A stretch of DNA of 64,000 nt from Sinohyriopsis cumingii (lineage: Eukaryota > Mollusca > Bivalvia > Unionida > Unionidae): contig CM068831.1 in the NCBI GenBank assembly GCA_028554795.2, positions 30,780,659 through 30,844,658 of the forward strand, read 5' to 3'. This document shows positions 1 to 11,411 of this stretch, piece by piece. A program made the translations under genes and the position numbers. The notes under the pieces were generated by a model. The model did not search any database. It had not been told where the DNA came from and worked only from the letters and a program-made list of their open reading frames with translations. Each line of letters starts with the position of its first letter. The stretch's first letter is position 1.

Positions 1-84
1 ACTACCTTTGGGACGCTTATAGGGTCTGGTAGTAGTTCTTCTGCCAATCAGGATGAGTTGGATTAAAAAAATGTCAATCGCGAC

Positions 85-468
85 ATGGATTCCATGCAGG
101 GACATCTCAAAATTATCGGTCACAGAATCATCAATCTCGACGACGTGAGGTATCCAGCCCCGCACGCCAATGCCGCACGAAGGTCACACGTGAGCAGACT
201 AGCACAGACAAAATTATCACTGACCGGCGAAAATATGACCGTGAGCATTTACATGGGTGGTAAAACGCTTTATTGGCTTCGAGCACCAATTGCACAAGCT
301 CTTGTATCTTCACAGGCCGTCTCAGGTAGAGATCTCCAGGTGTCAGTCACGAACAAATACGATACAACTGTTGGTGTCTTGTCTGGAAATTTAGTTCTTA
401 GTACTTTCTACCACCAGTTCCGCGATTACGCTGATCAAACCCACGACGACGTGGCTGATCACCGATAA
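85..468 (+). pseudogene. Relic reading frame, 127 codons, unidentified
   Basis: An open frame of 127 codons starting at an ATG and ending at TAA. An alternative ATG at 71 in another phase opens a 25-codon frame, and sequence on both sides looks coding but out of phase, so this is probably part of a longer decayed gene. The translation alternates short hydrophobic and polar stretches, as a beta-rich structural protein would, without a motif I can name. A viral capsid-type protein is a guess. Confidence 0.3.
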
Positions 469-884
469 CACCCAGGCAATATCGTAATCACAGTTGAAGT
501 CATTTGGTGGCAAACAGTTATCTACCACTGGAGAAACAGTCACATGAAATCTCACCCAAGCGACTGCGCTAAACTTGTAGTGACGGATTATCCGCCCACG
601 ACTAACAAAGAAGTGTCCACGAAAATGTACGTGGACACTCGACACGTCAGAAATAATGTTGGATACATTCCAATGTTCTACGCTTTTCAAAGTTTATATT
701 ACCTTTGCTCATCACATCGCACCCGCGACCACTGGAGGTTTGGCTACAAATACAGTTACCGCACGCAGTTTCTATCTGGAAACTTCAAGTGCGTGGGTGA
801 ACATCTGGTTCAGAGATAATTCAGAGATAATTCATAGTTCTCACATGGAGTCTTCATGGCATCAAACTTGATTGCACCGCGGAT

Positions 885-1070
885 GTGTTTTACAACGGTA
901 CAGCAACGATCAGTGGAAGCACAATTGACGTTTACATCGCTAGGATTTACACGAAGTATTTCATGTTTAAGTTTACAGCGCTCACAGCAGAACCATTCAA
1001 TCAGGACTTGAGATATATTCAGATTATTACAAACGATGAATTAATAGTTCATAGCAGCTACGTGATATAA
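885..1070 (+). pseudogene. Relic reading frame, C-terminal piece, unidentified
   Basis: The frame is open from well before its first ATG (about 858) to TAA at 1068-1070. It looks like the C-terminal end of a longer protein whose upstream part is shifted into other frames at 544-871. It is followed 5 bp later by the ATG of the next short frame (1,076), again suggesting a once compact gene array. No family recognised. Confidence 0.3.
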
Positions 1071-1075
1071 TTACA

Positions 1076-1237
1076 ATGGCGAAAATTGTCCTAGTGGCGA
1101 TCGAGATTTGCCAGTTGCCGTTCGACGATACTTATAGGCAGGATGCGTCGTATGCTGAAAATGCAAATCACGTGCTCGAGCGTACCACGGGAGTTCTTGC
1201 AGATATCAACCCGGTGAGAAGCGCGAGTAAATCATAA
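1076..1237 (+). pseudogene. Short frame (53 aa) plus frameshifted continuation
   Basis: ATG at 1,076 opens a 53-aa frame ending at 1,237. A lysine- and glutamate-rich frame in another phase continues to a TAG at about 1,323, as if a single small protein had been frameshifted. No function can be assigned. Confidence 0.25.
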
Positions 1238-1490
1238 CTGAAGACTGCTCACGAGCGGAGGCGTACAAGTACCTTGAGACTTTTAAGCAGGAAGAGATTG
1301 AGAGTAAGTTCAAAGGTGTTCTTTAGGAGGGTGAAGTCATCCACAAAGATGTGTTGCTCATCCTCCAGTGGCCTCTCAGGATGTGCCTGAGAAAATTAAT
1401 GATCCAAAACCAAGGATGAATCTCTCCTGAATGCTGTGGGTCGGAGTCTTTTTCGAGAAATAATAGGATACCAAAAAAGCGAATAGAAAC

Positions 1491-1835
1491 GTGGAGAAAA
1501 TAGATAATACGTTTTATCACCATTACAGACATAACCTTAGTGATAAACACATTATGATGTTTCGTGTAGCAATGATGGTAAACTCTTATGAATACTTAGA
1601 GCATATTAACCTGCAAGGATCTCCTGACATGTTAGCGGATCTTGTTAAGTTAAACCCGATGACCGAGATAAAAAAGGATCTAGCGTTTAGGATGCTGCTT
1701 AACTGTGGTCTCACACGAGCATGGATCAGTCAGATGCTGGCCTTACAAACACTAGTAAAACTCGCCGAGCCACAACTGGATGCAACAAAAATACCACGAA
1801 GTAGGCAACGCTGTCGTTTGAAAAACGCTCAATAA
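1491..1835 (+). pseudogene. Relic reading frame, 114 codons, unidentified
   Basis: An open frame of 114 codons with a mixed, helix-compatible composition (many Leu, Met, Lys) and a basic C-terminal tail. A short AT-rich gap follows, then another small frame (2,022-2,102, 26 aa). It is the longest uninterrupted coding-like stretch of the 1-2,110 block apart from 85-468. I do not recognise it. Confidence 0.3.
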
Positions 1836-2163
1836 AATATGTTTGTATATTCGTGGGTCTCAATTAGACATGCAATTGCTCATCGTTGAGATGAGAACCG
1901 TCGACAATATCATTGTGGACATAGCTGGCAAACAGTGCGAGTTGACGTTGCTGAGGTGATTCGTAAAATGTTACGATAAAAAGTATATCACTGATTATTA
2001 TTTTTAGTGATATATAAGAAAATGTCTGACTACACCAACGAGGTATTTGTCACCGGCGTGATCCAGCATAATCTAGAAGTATCAGGTGGTGCTAAACCTT
2101 AACGCGAGTGACTATGCATTACGTACGTTTCGAACTTCTCAGTGCGCGTTATCTTCATAACGA

Positions 2164-2609
2164 CTAAGCACTGGATGAATTCTTTACGACAAAATTGTTG
2201 ACAGCGGAGTTGTCTCCAATGCTGTTGTGATCTTTGGCGATGTTGCAGCTTGAAACTGTGATGACATAAGCGGAGTTATCTTGTACATTTGCGTCATGTT
2301 TTATCCTCGCCAGAAACTCGTCGAACACAGCTGAATTTGTTTTCATTCGTTGTCTGGTCCTCAATTTCTCGTAGTAATATTTAGTCGTTCTTATCTTTCG
2401 ACAAACGCAATGTTGACACACCAGTAGCTGACCTCGAACACCTTCTTGACAACCGAGGCATGCTTTAAATCCTTGACTTCATTACTTGATGCCCGCATTA
2501 TGTTATCCGCAATACTTTCCCAAGAATGCCTTGTGGCACTTCTCCGTGCTGACCTGATATAGCCACTCACACCTATATGATCCATGTAGAGGCATTGTAT
2601 AACAAGCAA
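2164..2609 (-). pseudogene. Minus-strand coding-like relic in two frames
   Basis: Two minus-strand frames (2,609-2,391 and 2,421-2,164) overlap by about 30 bp in different phases and together read like one frameshifted protein of roughly 150 residues, charged and Ser/Asn-rich toward the end. It abuts the (TA)n tract at 2,627. No family recognised; chance open frames are possible. Confidence 0.25.
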
Positions 2610-2623
2610 TTAAATAAACAGTC

Positions 2624-2626
<3 letters not shown>

Positions 2627-2702
<76 letters not shown>
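2627..2702. repeat. (TA)n microsatellite
   Basis: Uninterrupted alternating T and A for about 75 bp. It creates spurious Ile-Tyr reading frames on both strands. Confidence 0.97.
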
Positions 2703-2703
<1 letters not shown>

Positions 2704-2839
2704 GAGATCGAACATTTTGTCTCTGACCAGGAAAAACAACAATCAATTAAAGAAATAATTATCCGGCTATATTTCTTTGATATAAAATAATTTGTCTCTG
2801 ACCATGCAAAATAACAATTAATTAAAGACACAATAGACG

Positions 2840-2842
<3 letters not shown>

Positions 2843-2936
<94 letters not shown>
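2843..2936. repeat. (TA)n microsatellite
   Basis: About 93 bp of alternating T and A. The 140 bp between this tract and the previous one contains two diverged copies of a short motif (TTTGTCTCTGACCA followed by an AACAATYAATTAAAGA-like block at about 2,718 and 2,792), so the two (TA)n tracts may belong to a duplicated unit. Confidence 0.97.
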
Positions 2937-2937
<1 letters not shown>

Positions 2938-2964
2938 GTAACAGATTAAGTACAGACACAAAAC

Positions 2965-3213
2965 TTGCTATATAATGGAGTCTATGCTCTTAAAATAAAT
3001 AACAGAAAATGGTAAAAGGCAACATGCTTTGTAAAATTCAACAAATAATTTATCTCGCTAGAATACAAAGTGACAATGAGAAAAACGAACTCACTGTAGA
3101 TTTAAATCCCATAATAATAAAGAATTATAGACACAAGTCCTAATAATTTAAAGTCCTGAATAAAATTCAATAGAAGTCTAGAATAAATACATAGCTGAAG
3201 ACGTATGTCACGT
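2965..3213 (-). repeat. Fragment of a Ty3/gypsy-type LTR (terminal part)
   Basis: Closely similar in order to the start of the repeat at 51,003 and 53,937: a TCTATGCTCTTAAAATAA-like start, a purine-rich stretch, then CTAGAATAC followed by AAAGTGACA. It stops around 3,213. The collinear remainder of the same LTR reappears at about 4,955, so it has been split by an insertion. Orientation is inferred from the complete minus-strand element at 51,003-54,890. Confidence 0.7.
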
Positions 3214-4950
3214 TGTTGGGAAAATTTGCTGATGCTTCATGTTTCATATGTACACATATTTTCTTATAGCAGAGTCGTAGTTAAGAACACCTGTGATAAT
3301 GTCAATGCGTATTATGTAAGATTATGACTATATACCCGATTCTGGACACAAAGAAACTGCCTTTCTATTGTTAACCTTTACGCAACGACACGTTCGCGGT
3401 TAAATTCAATGGGAATTCTACCACCAGGTAGAGATTTCTCTGCTTGTCTTGCACTCAGTTAGTGATGTCACGACCGGTTTGGAAGCAATCTCAGGCTTTG
3501 GTAACCGGAAACTCCGAGATTAACAGATAAGTGCTAAACTACTCCTGGGCAGTTTTCAAAGATACCAGACCGTATCCAATCGACACCCAGCGATTCAAAT
3601 CTAGGGCAGAGTCTCAATGAGCAATTTTTCGGACTAAGTCCATTTTTCCTTTAGTACATGTTTGAACGTTGCCAAGAGTGGATCGTATAGCAGTAAAGAT
3701 GCATTAGACTGTAAGCTCGTTAAACGGCGGGAAGGAATACTAGTGGAATTCTATGTTGGATTTGCGGACAAAGTCTTCTTGAGGCAACATATCGTCGCTC
3801 GAATTTGTCTCACTTTCATAACTAGGTGTTGTGAGATTGATACATTATTACGTACATTTTATTTATTAGAACTGGAATCTTCCATGTACAGCTGAATTAT
3901 CAACATATCGCAACGTAGCAAATAGCGATTCATTAACATATAGATTAACGTATGTAGATTGTTGATTGTGTAATTTACTATGTTGCATTGTAATGCATGA
4001 CTGAATTTATTAGTGAATTGTGTTAGAACTTGTACTTGCTTTATTAATATATGAATATATAGATTGTGAATTATGCAGAGTTACTCATTGTTGGACTTGT
4101 GCAGATATAATTAAATATTTGTATATTTGTATGTGTCTTTTATAATTCGTAGGGTAGGAAATGCATATGATTGTTGTTGATGATGATAGTTTACTATATC
4201 GAGAACTTAACAATTAAGGTTGTATGTGCATTTATTAGAAGTAATTGATACTATTGTTACTGTTATAGCACAATTAATGCAGAACAAACCGTGTAAGGAA
4301 CATTAAGATGTAAGTGAGCGAGTTGACCTGATCATTTATTCGCCATTATTCTGATGAAAAGTCTGTGAGAGCGTGGTTGATTCTCCTGAGATCAGAACAA
4401 GGAGAAAAGAGTATACGCCCCATCTAACTCCACAGGAAGATTTCCGGGTGAGTGTGAAGGGCGACACCTAATGATCGGAGAGAAGGAAGACACGTTGAGA
4501 GCACACGGGAAGTATATTGTTACGTCAGCAGTTTGTGTGGAGCGCAGTGCTGGAAGGAAGTGTCAGAAGGACGGATCCAGACGTGCCAGGAGAGACAGTA
4601 GTCAAGGATACCGGAACTACCAAAAAAGAAACAAGAGGCGCAAAGACGCGTAACAGAGACGAACACTGAAGGCAAACACTCTCATTTAAGACTTTAATTT
4701 GATATGATGATAGCAATTCACAAATGTGAATAGGTAATTGACTATATTTGTTCGAAAGATATTGCGATTGAGAAATTTGCTGATGAAATTGCTGAATACA
4801 TTTGATATATTTGATTAAATTGTTATACCTTTCACCTTGAGTTATGTAAACTAAACCACCGGCACTTCTGCCTGGCGGCTCGGAGCGATTTAAATTTTAA
4901 TTGCCCACCTTATCCGGTTCTAGAACAATACCGTAGGAGGCACGATGCAA
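3214..4950. mobile_element. About 1.7-kb insertion splitting an LTR, unclassified
   Basis: This segment lies between two collinear halves of one LTR copy. It starts with TGTTGGG and ends near GATGCA, so a large solo LTR of another retroelement family (TG...CA ends) is conceivable, but I could not confirm a target-site duplication. Internally there are only short chance-sized frames (3,662-3,895; 4,471-4,653) and no recognisable transposase or reverse transcriptase. Confidence 0.35.
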
Positions 4951-6250
4951 CGATGATGTATCTGTGGTAGCTTTTAGGGTATTGATGTGTCAACAGTCTT
5001 TTGTTGAATCACAGTAATATAATTCCTGGTTTGAATTCTCTATAAATTCAAGTGAATATCTATGTCCAAGAATTTAATCAGAGCATTTTTCTATTTTCAG
5101 AGAAAATAATCACTTGAATTCAATAAATTGAAGATATAAAAATTCCAGCCATAAAATGAAATACTGGACACAACATATTAATACAACTTGAAAGTGATAG
5201 ATCTTAAAGCACGACTAATAAAAACAGTTACAGGATTATATAGTTCTCCACTCGACCTCAGGTCACAATTAGCATTACCGAAAAAAAAAAACCTATTATC
5301 TGATGAAAAATAACCTTCTAGAGTCATCCTGATGTTTTACAAAATACAAACTATAGCCTGGACTAAGTAAAATTAACTAAGGAAATTCCAAAACCTAGAC
5401 CCAAACAATCATACTTACCTCTATTAATAATAATAATAATTTTAAACCCATACACATAGAGAAAAAATTAGCTATGTATAAGAAGTTTACACAGAATTAA
5501 ATAAAAATGTCAATTCAGGTTAAGCCAAAATGAACTCAATTTCGGACAAGGTCAAGTCCAACAGACAATGTTACATTACAACAGTATGTAATGAAATAAA
5601 AGTAAATTAAATAAAATTACAAACATACAAAGGAAATTAAATATACATAACTCAACAGTCTTTTGATGACTCACAATACTATAATCCAAGATGTCTTTGG
5701 TTGACTTCATTATAAATCCGAATTAATGTTTCTGTACAGGAATATTTTGAGTACTTCCTAATTCCATTGAACTATAATTTGATTAAATAATTCCACCCAA
5801 ATGAAACACTGAACCCAATAATAAAATCGATCCTGCGTCAGATGTTAAATTCATTAACGGGTAATTTCTCAAGTAAACAAGATTACATAAAAAGCTAAGA
5901 CCGTAAAATAGAAACAGGATGAGGGTCAAAAGTTAATTTCTAGAACAATCTAAGTTGTGAAAAAGATAAAATTTGCTACTAAAATTATAATTAGTTGTAC
6001 TAGTTATTGCCAGCGGTGAATATCAATGTCCTTGACTAAGATTAAGATAAATAGGCTCACATTAACAATGATCTTAGTAGTTATTCCACAATCATAGGAA
6101 AATAGTATCTATGTATTATGTTGTTTACCTTGCCAATGTTACTGGTGAGGTAAACAATGAAATTAATTTTGGAAAAGGTCAAGTCCAAAATACAATTATG
6201 CCTAACACATAATCATGTAGAAAAACTAACAAATAATACAAATTAAATAA
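4951..6250 (-). repeat. Degenerate gypsy LTR sequence, two partial tandem copies
   Basis: From about 4,951 to 5,640 the sequence follows the 51,003/53,937 LTR: the CAACAGTCTTTTGTTGAATCACAG block at 4,990-5,013, an AAGAATTT...TCAG block, an ACACAACATATTAATACAACTT block, and the AAGGTCAAGTCCA...ACAATGTTACATTACA block near 5,548-5,580. A second, more diverged pass follows, starting again at the CAACAGTCTTTTGATGACTCACA block (about 5,652) and ending with a diverged AAGGTCAAGTCCA block near 6,175. Tandem LTR material implies nested or recombined insertions. Confidence 0.6.
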
Positions 6251-8022
6251 TCGAAACAATATCACCACTCAAGAGATTCATATTGTTCATGGAGGTGAGT
6301 GAAGAGTTTGGGTTCTTTGAGTAATTTGTACGGTCACTATTTGGGCAGATCCAAGAAACTGAGGACTCGTTACTAAAACGTACTTTGAGGGTCTCATGTT
6401 CTATGCCTTACCAAACACTGTGAAACCACCGTCAACATTTTTCACAATAAATACTGCTGTCTTTAGGTATAAGGTTTTATTTATAACTGTCGCAGGAATA
6501 TTCAGGGGATGGTTTCATGATATATTAGACGAGAGTAAAATAAATTACAAACTTAAGTATAGCAGAAATATGAGCGTTTGATCGGGTTGAGTAATAGTTA
6601 TCTAAGTAAATATTCCTTAGCTCTCTACATGACTAATTATTATTATTATTATTATTATTACATCGCTTTCATTATTCCGCTGCAACATTGTGAAATATAT
6701 TTATTTTATTACTTTTACACATAATTCTACCGGGATTGACCTTTTTTTACATATTGTCGATGTCTTAACCACGCATCGTTTACATCATTTACCCCAGACT
6801 AGAAATATTAAAAAACAACTCGGTTCTCTATGCGAATGAACGACCTTGGATTTTTATTATAGAACTATACTGGTGTTATGGCAGCACAAAATAGACATGT
6901 TTGCCCATTGTAGGGTAATTTCTTTAATTATTCTTTCTTTCCCTCGTACATTATTAAACTTATTTATGCCCCCACAATTAAAAGCGTAGTCCAATTAGTC
7001 TCTTGGTGTTTTTATATAATGGTTGTCTTTTGGATGTAAGTTGTTTTATTCGGCTGAGTTGAATATCGACAGTTCTAAGTGCTTACATATTTGCCTTGAA
7101 CTCAGTTGTTTGCTTCATCTTATTATTGTCGGCGACAGATTAGCGAGAACAATCCAGATTAACGTCACCACAAAATATGCTCCTATAGTCTCCTTTATCT
7201 TTCTCTAGCACATGGTGAGGCTGCGACCGAGTAGCCAAAAAAGTTTTAAAAGGTCTCGAAGCAGTCATGATAAGTTAAGAAGGTAAATGTCCCATGCTAA
7301 TTTGTCTTGATGGTTGAATTTACTATGTGAATTTGCTAATCCAGTATCATATACAAGCCCTTAAATCAGTTACAGAGTTAAAATACAGCAACAATAGTGT
7401 AACAGAACAGTGTTTAACTTTAGAACTTTGCTGTCAACTCAGGTCTAACGGTAGACATCAGATTAAGTACAAATACAAATTATTGAGGGTGCTTGTATCA
7501 CGGGTAGAAACGGAAAGGGTAGATAAATATTATGATGAATTTTTGGAAATGCATGACAAAACAAAATGAAAATGTAACAGTCATCACTAATCTGAATTTA
7601 CATGGGAACTGAATGATTTAAATATTAGTTCTATTCAGTTACCAAATCTAATCTGTACGTTAACATTTGTGATATTTTGCAGATCTCCGTGTTTGTGTGT
7701 GCTTTTGATTTTGATTTTTAACGTAGCTTTTAGCAGATCGTTAAATTTTTATGTATTAAGTTCAGTAAAATATTGACATCGTAAAGAATAGTGAAATTCG
7801 TCACCTATATATTGTGAAGCACATACTTCACATCCTTTAGATATAGCCAACTTTACATCACCTTCTAATTTCAACTGCAGACTAATGAGATGCTGTATGG
7901 AACATTGTCACTTAGTGGCAGAAGTCTTCGAATGGTCCAAAATTTGAAAATATTAAAAGACGTCAACAAATCCCATAACTTCTACTTTTAAAGTAGTTCA
8001 AAACACCAGAATGAAAAGTTTG

Positions 8023-8027
<5 letters not shown>
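6251..8027. other. No gene seen; AT-rich DNA with a short (ATT)n tract
   Basis: I see no exon with paired splice signals and no transposon protein here. An (ATT)n tract lies at about 6,634-6,660. Open frames of 60-80 codons (6,396; 7,023; 7,327) are of the size expected by chance. The frame at 7,327-7,569 is Leu/Lys/Glu-rich and might be a decayed exon, but nothing supports it. Confidence 0.5.

Positions 8028-8098
<71 letters not shown>
8028..8098. repeat. (TA)n microsatellite
   Basis: About 70 bp of perfect TA repeats; no coding content on either side. Confidence 0.97.
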
Positions 8099-8099
<1 letters not shown>

Positions 8100-8550
8100 C
8101 GCCCAATAGCAAGCAAAGGAATAACGGAGATAAACAAAACTGACTTCGTCCAAAATCACATGAAATTTGTCTGATAACAAAAACCCATTTAAATTGCATT
8201 TACTAGTTGCAACAAAGTGTAGCATAATAACATACCAGTTTTGAATTTGTTGCTCGTTTTTGTTCATAAAAACAAATCAGCTGTTTCCCATTGTTTTGCA
8301 TACAAATGCAAAAGAGAAATAGTTAGATTGTCTTGATATGAAATATTATTTTAATTTGGTTTTCAACAATTTAATATTCAGTCCCTGTATTATACGCATA
8401 ATTAATTCAGTTTTCTGAAGACGTTTTTGTATTACCATATACTAGTTTATTGTGGGCCTTGGGCTCACCTTGAAGAATTTATGGGCCAGTATAATTGTGG
8501 ATCAACTTTACCACCTAAACGCATACGTAATAAATATGCCTAATATCTTT

Positions 8551-8574
8551 GGGAGAGAGAGAGAGAGAGAGAGA
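8551..8574. repeat. (GA)n microsatellite
   Basis: GAGAGA tract of about 24 bp, followed by purine-rich DNA to about 8,660. It gives a spurious Arg-Glu reading frame. The flanking stretches 8,099-8,550 and 8,840-9,430 show nothing I can assign. Confidence 0.9.
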
Positions 8575-8734
8575 GACGCGGAAGGCAAAGACAGAAAATG
8601 GGATAGATAGACAAAGCAAAGAGAAAGAGAGAGAGCTACATAGGGAAAAGTATAAACATATAGTTCATGTTCTAACTTTTCAGCTGCATGGATTTAGTCA
8701 TCGGTCCTGCCATACACGATGTATGCACAAGTAC

Positions 8735-8837
<103 letters not shown>

Positions 8838-9429
8838 TACGTTTACTTTTTGTCCCTGATTTGGAGTAGAGTCTTTGCCAACCTTGCTTTTGTCAATTGT
8901 ATTATGATTATTACTAAAATCTGAGTTTAAATTCTAACCATATTTACGAGCTTAGAAGGTTCTGGAACAAAACTTGTTTAGAATTTCATTGGAATTTTCT
9001 ATCGGAAATTTGTTTTTTCCGGAACAATCTTTTGTGACGTTGATCAATTGAAATATGTATATAAAGGATTTGGTAAACACTTATTTATTTCTGTTTCATG
9101 TTAGTCTTTGGCAATCTATGATCAGAGTTTGTATATGTGTTCAGATATAATTTGAGATAAATTATTTAGTTAAATTCATCATATGGTACTCATCAATGGA
9201 AATATAAGGTATAAGGTACTCATTGACTATTAGGACTAAAACACCACTTTGAGATTTTTGAAAATTTATTCAACGACATTCTGGATTATAGAATTGTATT
9301 CCTTCAGGATATTCTAGACTGTCAGAATTCATTCGGATTAGTGGGCATCTTAAATATTAAACAAACAGTAATGAAAACTGATCGCATATTTACCATTTTA
9401 GAAATATGTACGGGTCTGTAGCATAAATA

Positions 9430-9690
9430 TTATATACGTTTCTAGAGCAGTTGCTGTGTTGTTCTTCTCTATTACAACTGTCAAGTACACACAATTTTCT
9501 GTTCGTGCATTTTTATTACATCTGTTGAATACATTATAATTGCTGTATTGTGCGCTTGTCACAATTGTTGAATACACACGAGTTGCTATTTTGTGCATTT
9601 GTTATGTGTGTTGAATACACACCAGTTGCTATTTTTTGCATTTGTTACGTCTGTCACACCAGTTGCTATTTTGTGTATTTCTGTTACAAA
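9430..9690. repeat. Degenerate tandem repeat, unit about 45-55 bp
   Basis: A unit built on GTTGAATACACAC followed by AGTTGCTATTTTGTGCATTTGTTA recurs four to six times with divergence (best copies at about 9,565-9,610 and 9,612-9,655, truncated copy to 9,690). The repetition makes a Cys-rich open frame at 9,550-9,768 that I do not regard as a gene. Confidence 0.75.
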
Positions 9691-10520
9691 TCTGGAATAA
9701 ACAATGTTTTGTGCATTTCATCATCCACTAAATCTAGGCATATTTATTGTCACTTAAAATATAAATAATATTGTGTGAATTGCACAACTTAGTAAAGTTA
9801 ATTTCAATGTATGGACCATATCCATGGTCCAAACATGAGCATAAAATACTGTCTTGGAAGCATCCTGTACATCTTTTTTTCTCAGCTGATAAATACATAT
9901 CAATATGATTTATGCATATATTCATCTTTTATTAAAGCTGTATTTTCGATCATTTGAAACTAAAATAAATTTTACGTATTCTGTACAAGAAATTACAAAA
10001 TTAATTCTCAACTTGAGTCACAAGTACACTATCCTATCTTTGAAATAACTATACTTCAGTGATTGCCGGTTCAATATCTGCCTAGCCGAGGTGAATTTGG
10101 ATGCCATGGAGTCTTTTAGAAAAGCACATGGCTGTTATTTCTTCAGCATGATAAAGCCAATGTTGTAATAGTGGTTAAAATCAGGAAACTTTTGCAGTCA
10201 TTTAAATCGTGTGAAATTTGGTCTCTTTACAAGTTTCCAAAATAATGCCTGAACTCTACTCAGTTTTCAAACCTTATTAATTTTGAGACAATTCCAATGG
10301 AAAAATCATGCAAATATTTCAGACGCAATACAAGAATACTTTATTTCTTTTCCAGATTATGTGTGCTGTGGAATTAAAATAAATAAGTACAATTACTTTT
10401 CTATAGAGCATTCTCTTACAGTTTTGAAGTTGACCAGCATTGAGAACACCCCGTCTCTCAAAAAAAAAAAAAGTAGCAGTACTTCATTATGACACCAATA
10501 ACACACACGCGCTCTCGCTT

Positions 10521-10559
<39 letters not shown>

Positions 10560-11189
10560 AAATTATAGCTACATTTTGTCAGGTCATTGGTTTACAGTGA
10601 CCTTCAGAGCTCTAAAACAAGATAGCGTGACATTCGGAGCTCTTATATTTTATAATAGCCCCTCTCCTATTTTAAGTGAGTTGCCCAATCTGGAGTAGTA
10701 ATATATATGTTATTTAATTTGCTTGAGGAATCCCCAAAGCCAGACTACAAAATGCATCATTTGCATTTTAAAGTTCTTAAAAGACACTGGTAAATCAATA
10801 CTCGGCCCACTTATGAATTGGGGAACGATTCAGGTTTTCTTTTATGTATTTCATTTCTTACTATAATTAACACTCACTTGTGCTGCATGAATAGTAACCG
10901 GTAATAATCTGGTTTGCCCGTGCATGTAGTGGATGAATGATTAAATATAACGTGCAGTACCTATAAGAGTATTTTGAAGTTAAGTCAAGCTAAGAGATTA
11001 ATGACTTGCAGCAAGCCCAATACAATGATTTTGACCTTAAAAGACAAAGGATAGTTAAATAACGTGAACATACTGTTTTAACGATTGATTGAAATAAGAA
11101 AGACCAGTGCCTCTGTTACTGAATTTGTATTCGACTTTAATCAAGAAGCACTGCAATTCTCCAAAGTTCCTATATATTCTTCTCTACAG
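9691..11189. other. No gene seen; contains a (CT)n tract
   Basis: AT-rich DNA without recognisable coding exons. A pyrimidine tract with pure CT repeats lies at about 10,516-10,556, preceded by an A-run at 10,461-10,472. The part just before 11,190 is presumably the intron preceding the exon there: it ends in a pyrimidine-rich stretch and ACAG. Confidence 0.5.
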
Positions 11190-11411
11190 ATAACGATGCA
11201 ATACAGAGACTGTACATTGACGTGGAGGCAAATCTGAAAATATATATTACAAGAACTTGCATCAGCAGAGGTGTGTGCTGCAATTATTCACAACAGGCAG
11301 AAATTGTAAAATTGTTGGAAATCATGTTAGGTGTGAGACCTTCTACAGCAATTAGGGTAGAGTCTCATGAACAGTATCACAATTATAGGGAACCAATGAT
11401 TCAAGCTTTAG
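11190..11411 (+). CDS. Internal exon of an unidentified host gene
   Basis: A 222-bp stretch bounded by a good acceptor (TTCTTCTCTACAG just upstream) and a consensus donor (GTGAGT at 11,412). It is open in one phase across its whole length, starting with two bases and ending with one base of split codons (phase 1-1), so it encodes 73 whole residues. The sequence begins N-D-A-I-Q-R-L, contains T-C-I-S-R-G, and ends with M-I-Q-A-L. It looks like ordinary conserved cellular protein, but I cannot name the family. I see no partner exon on the same strand nearby, so the introns must be long. The exon call rests on splice signals plus coding-like composition. Confidence 0.6.

Larger units (their letters stand above)
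1..2110 (+). other. Block of broken, less AT-rich coding relics (unidentified)
   Basis: This stretch is visibly less AT-rich than the DNA after 2,600. It contains a chain of short plus-strand reading frames in changing phase: the end of a frame stopping at 64-66, then 85-468, 544-819, 885-1070, 1076-1237, 1491-1835 and 2022-2102. The frames sit close together, each after a short AT-rich gap, which resembles a compact viral or transposon gene array that has decayed by frameshifts. I recognise no family motif in any of them. A former virus-like insertion is an inference from composition and packing only. Confidence 0.4.

Noticed and set aside
2610-2831. Ile-Tyr-rich reading frames across (TA)n tracts (also 7,963-8,267, 8,549-8,924, 13,358-13,650, 31,435-31,879, 61,305-61,511)
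   Set aside because: They are direct translations of TA dinucleotide repeats and exist on both strands; no coding evidence.
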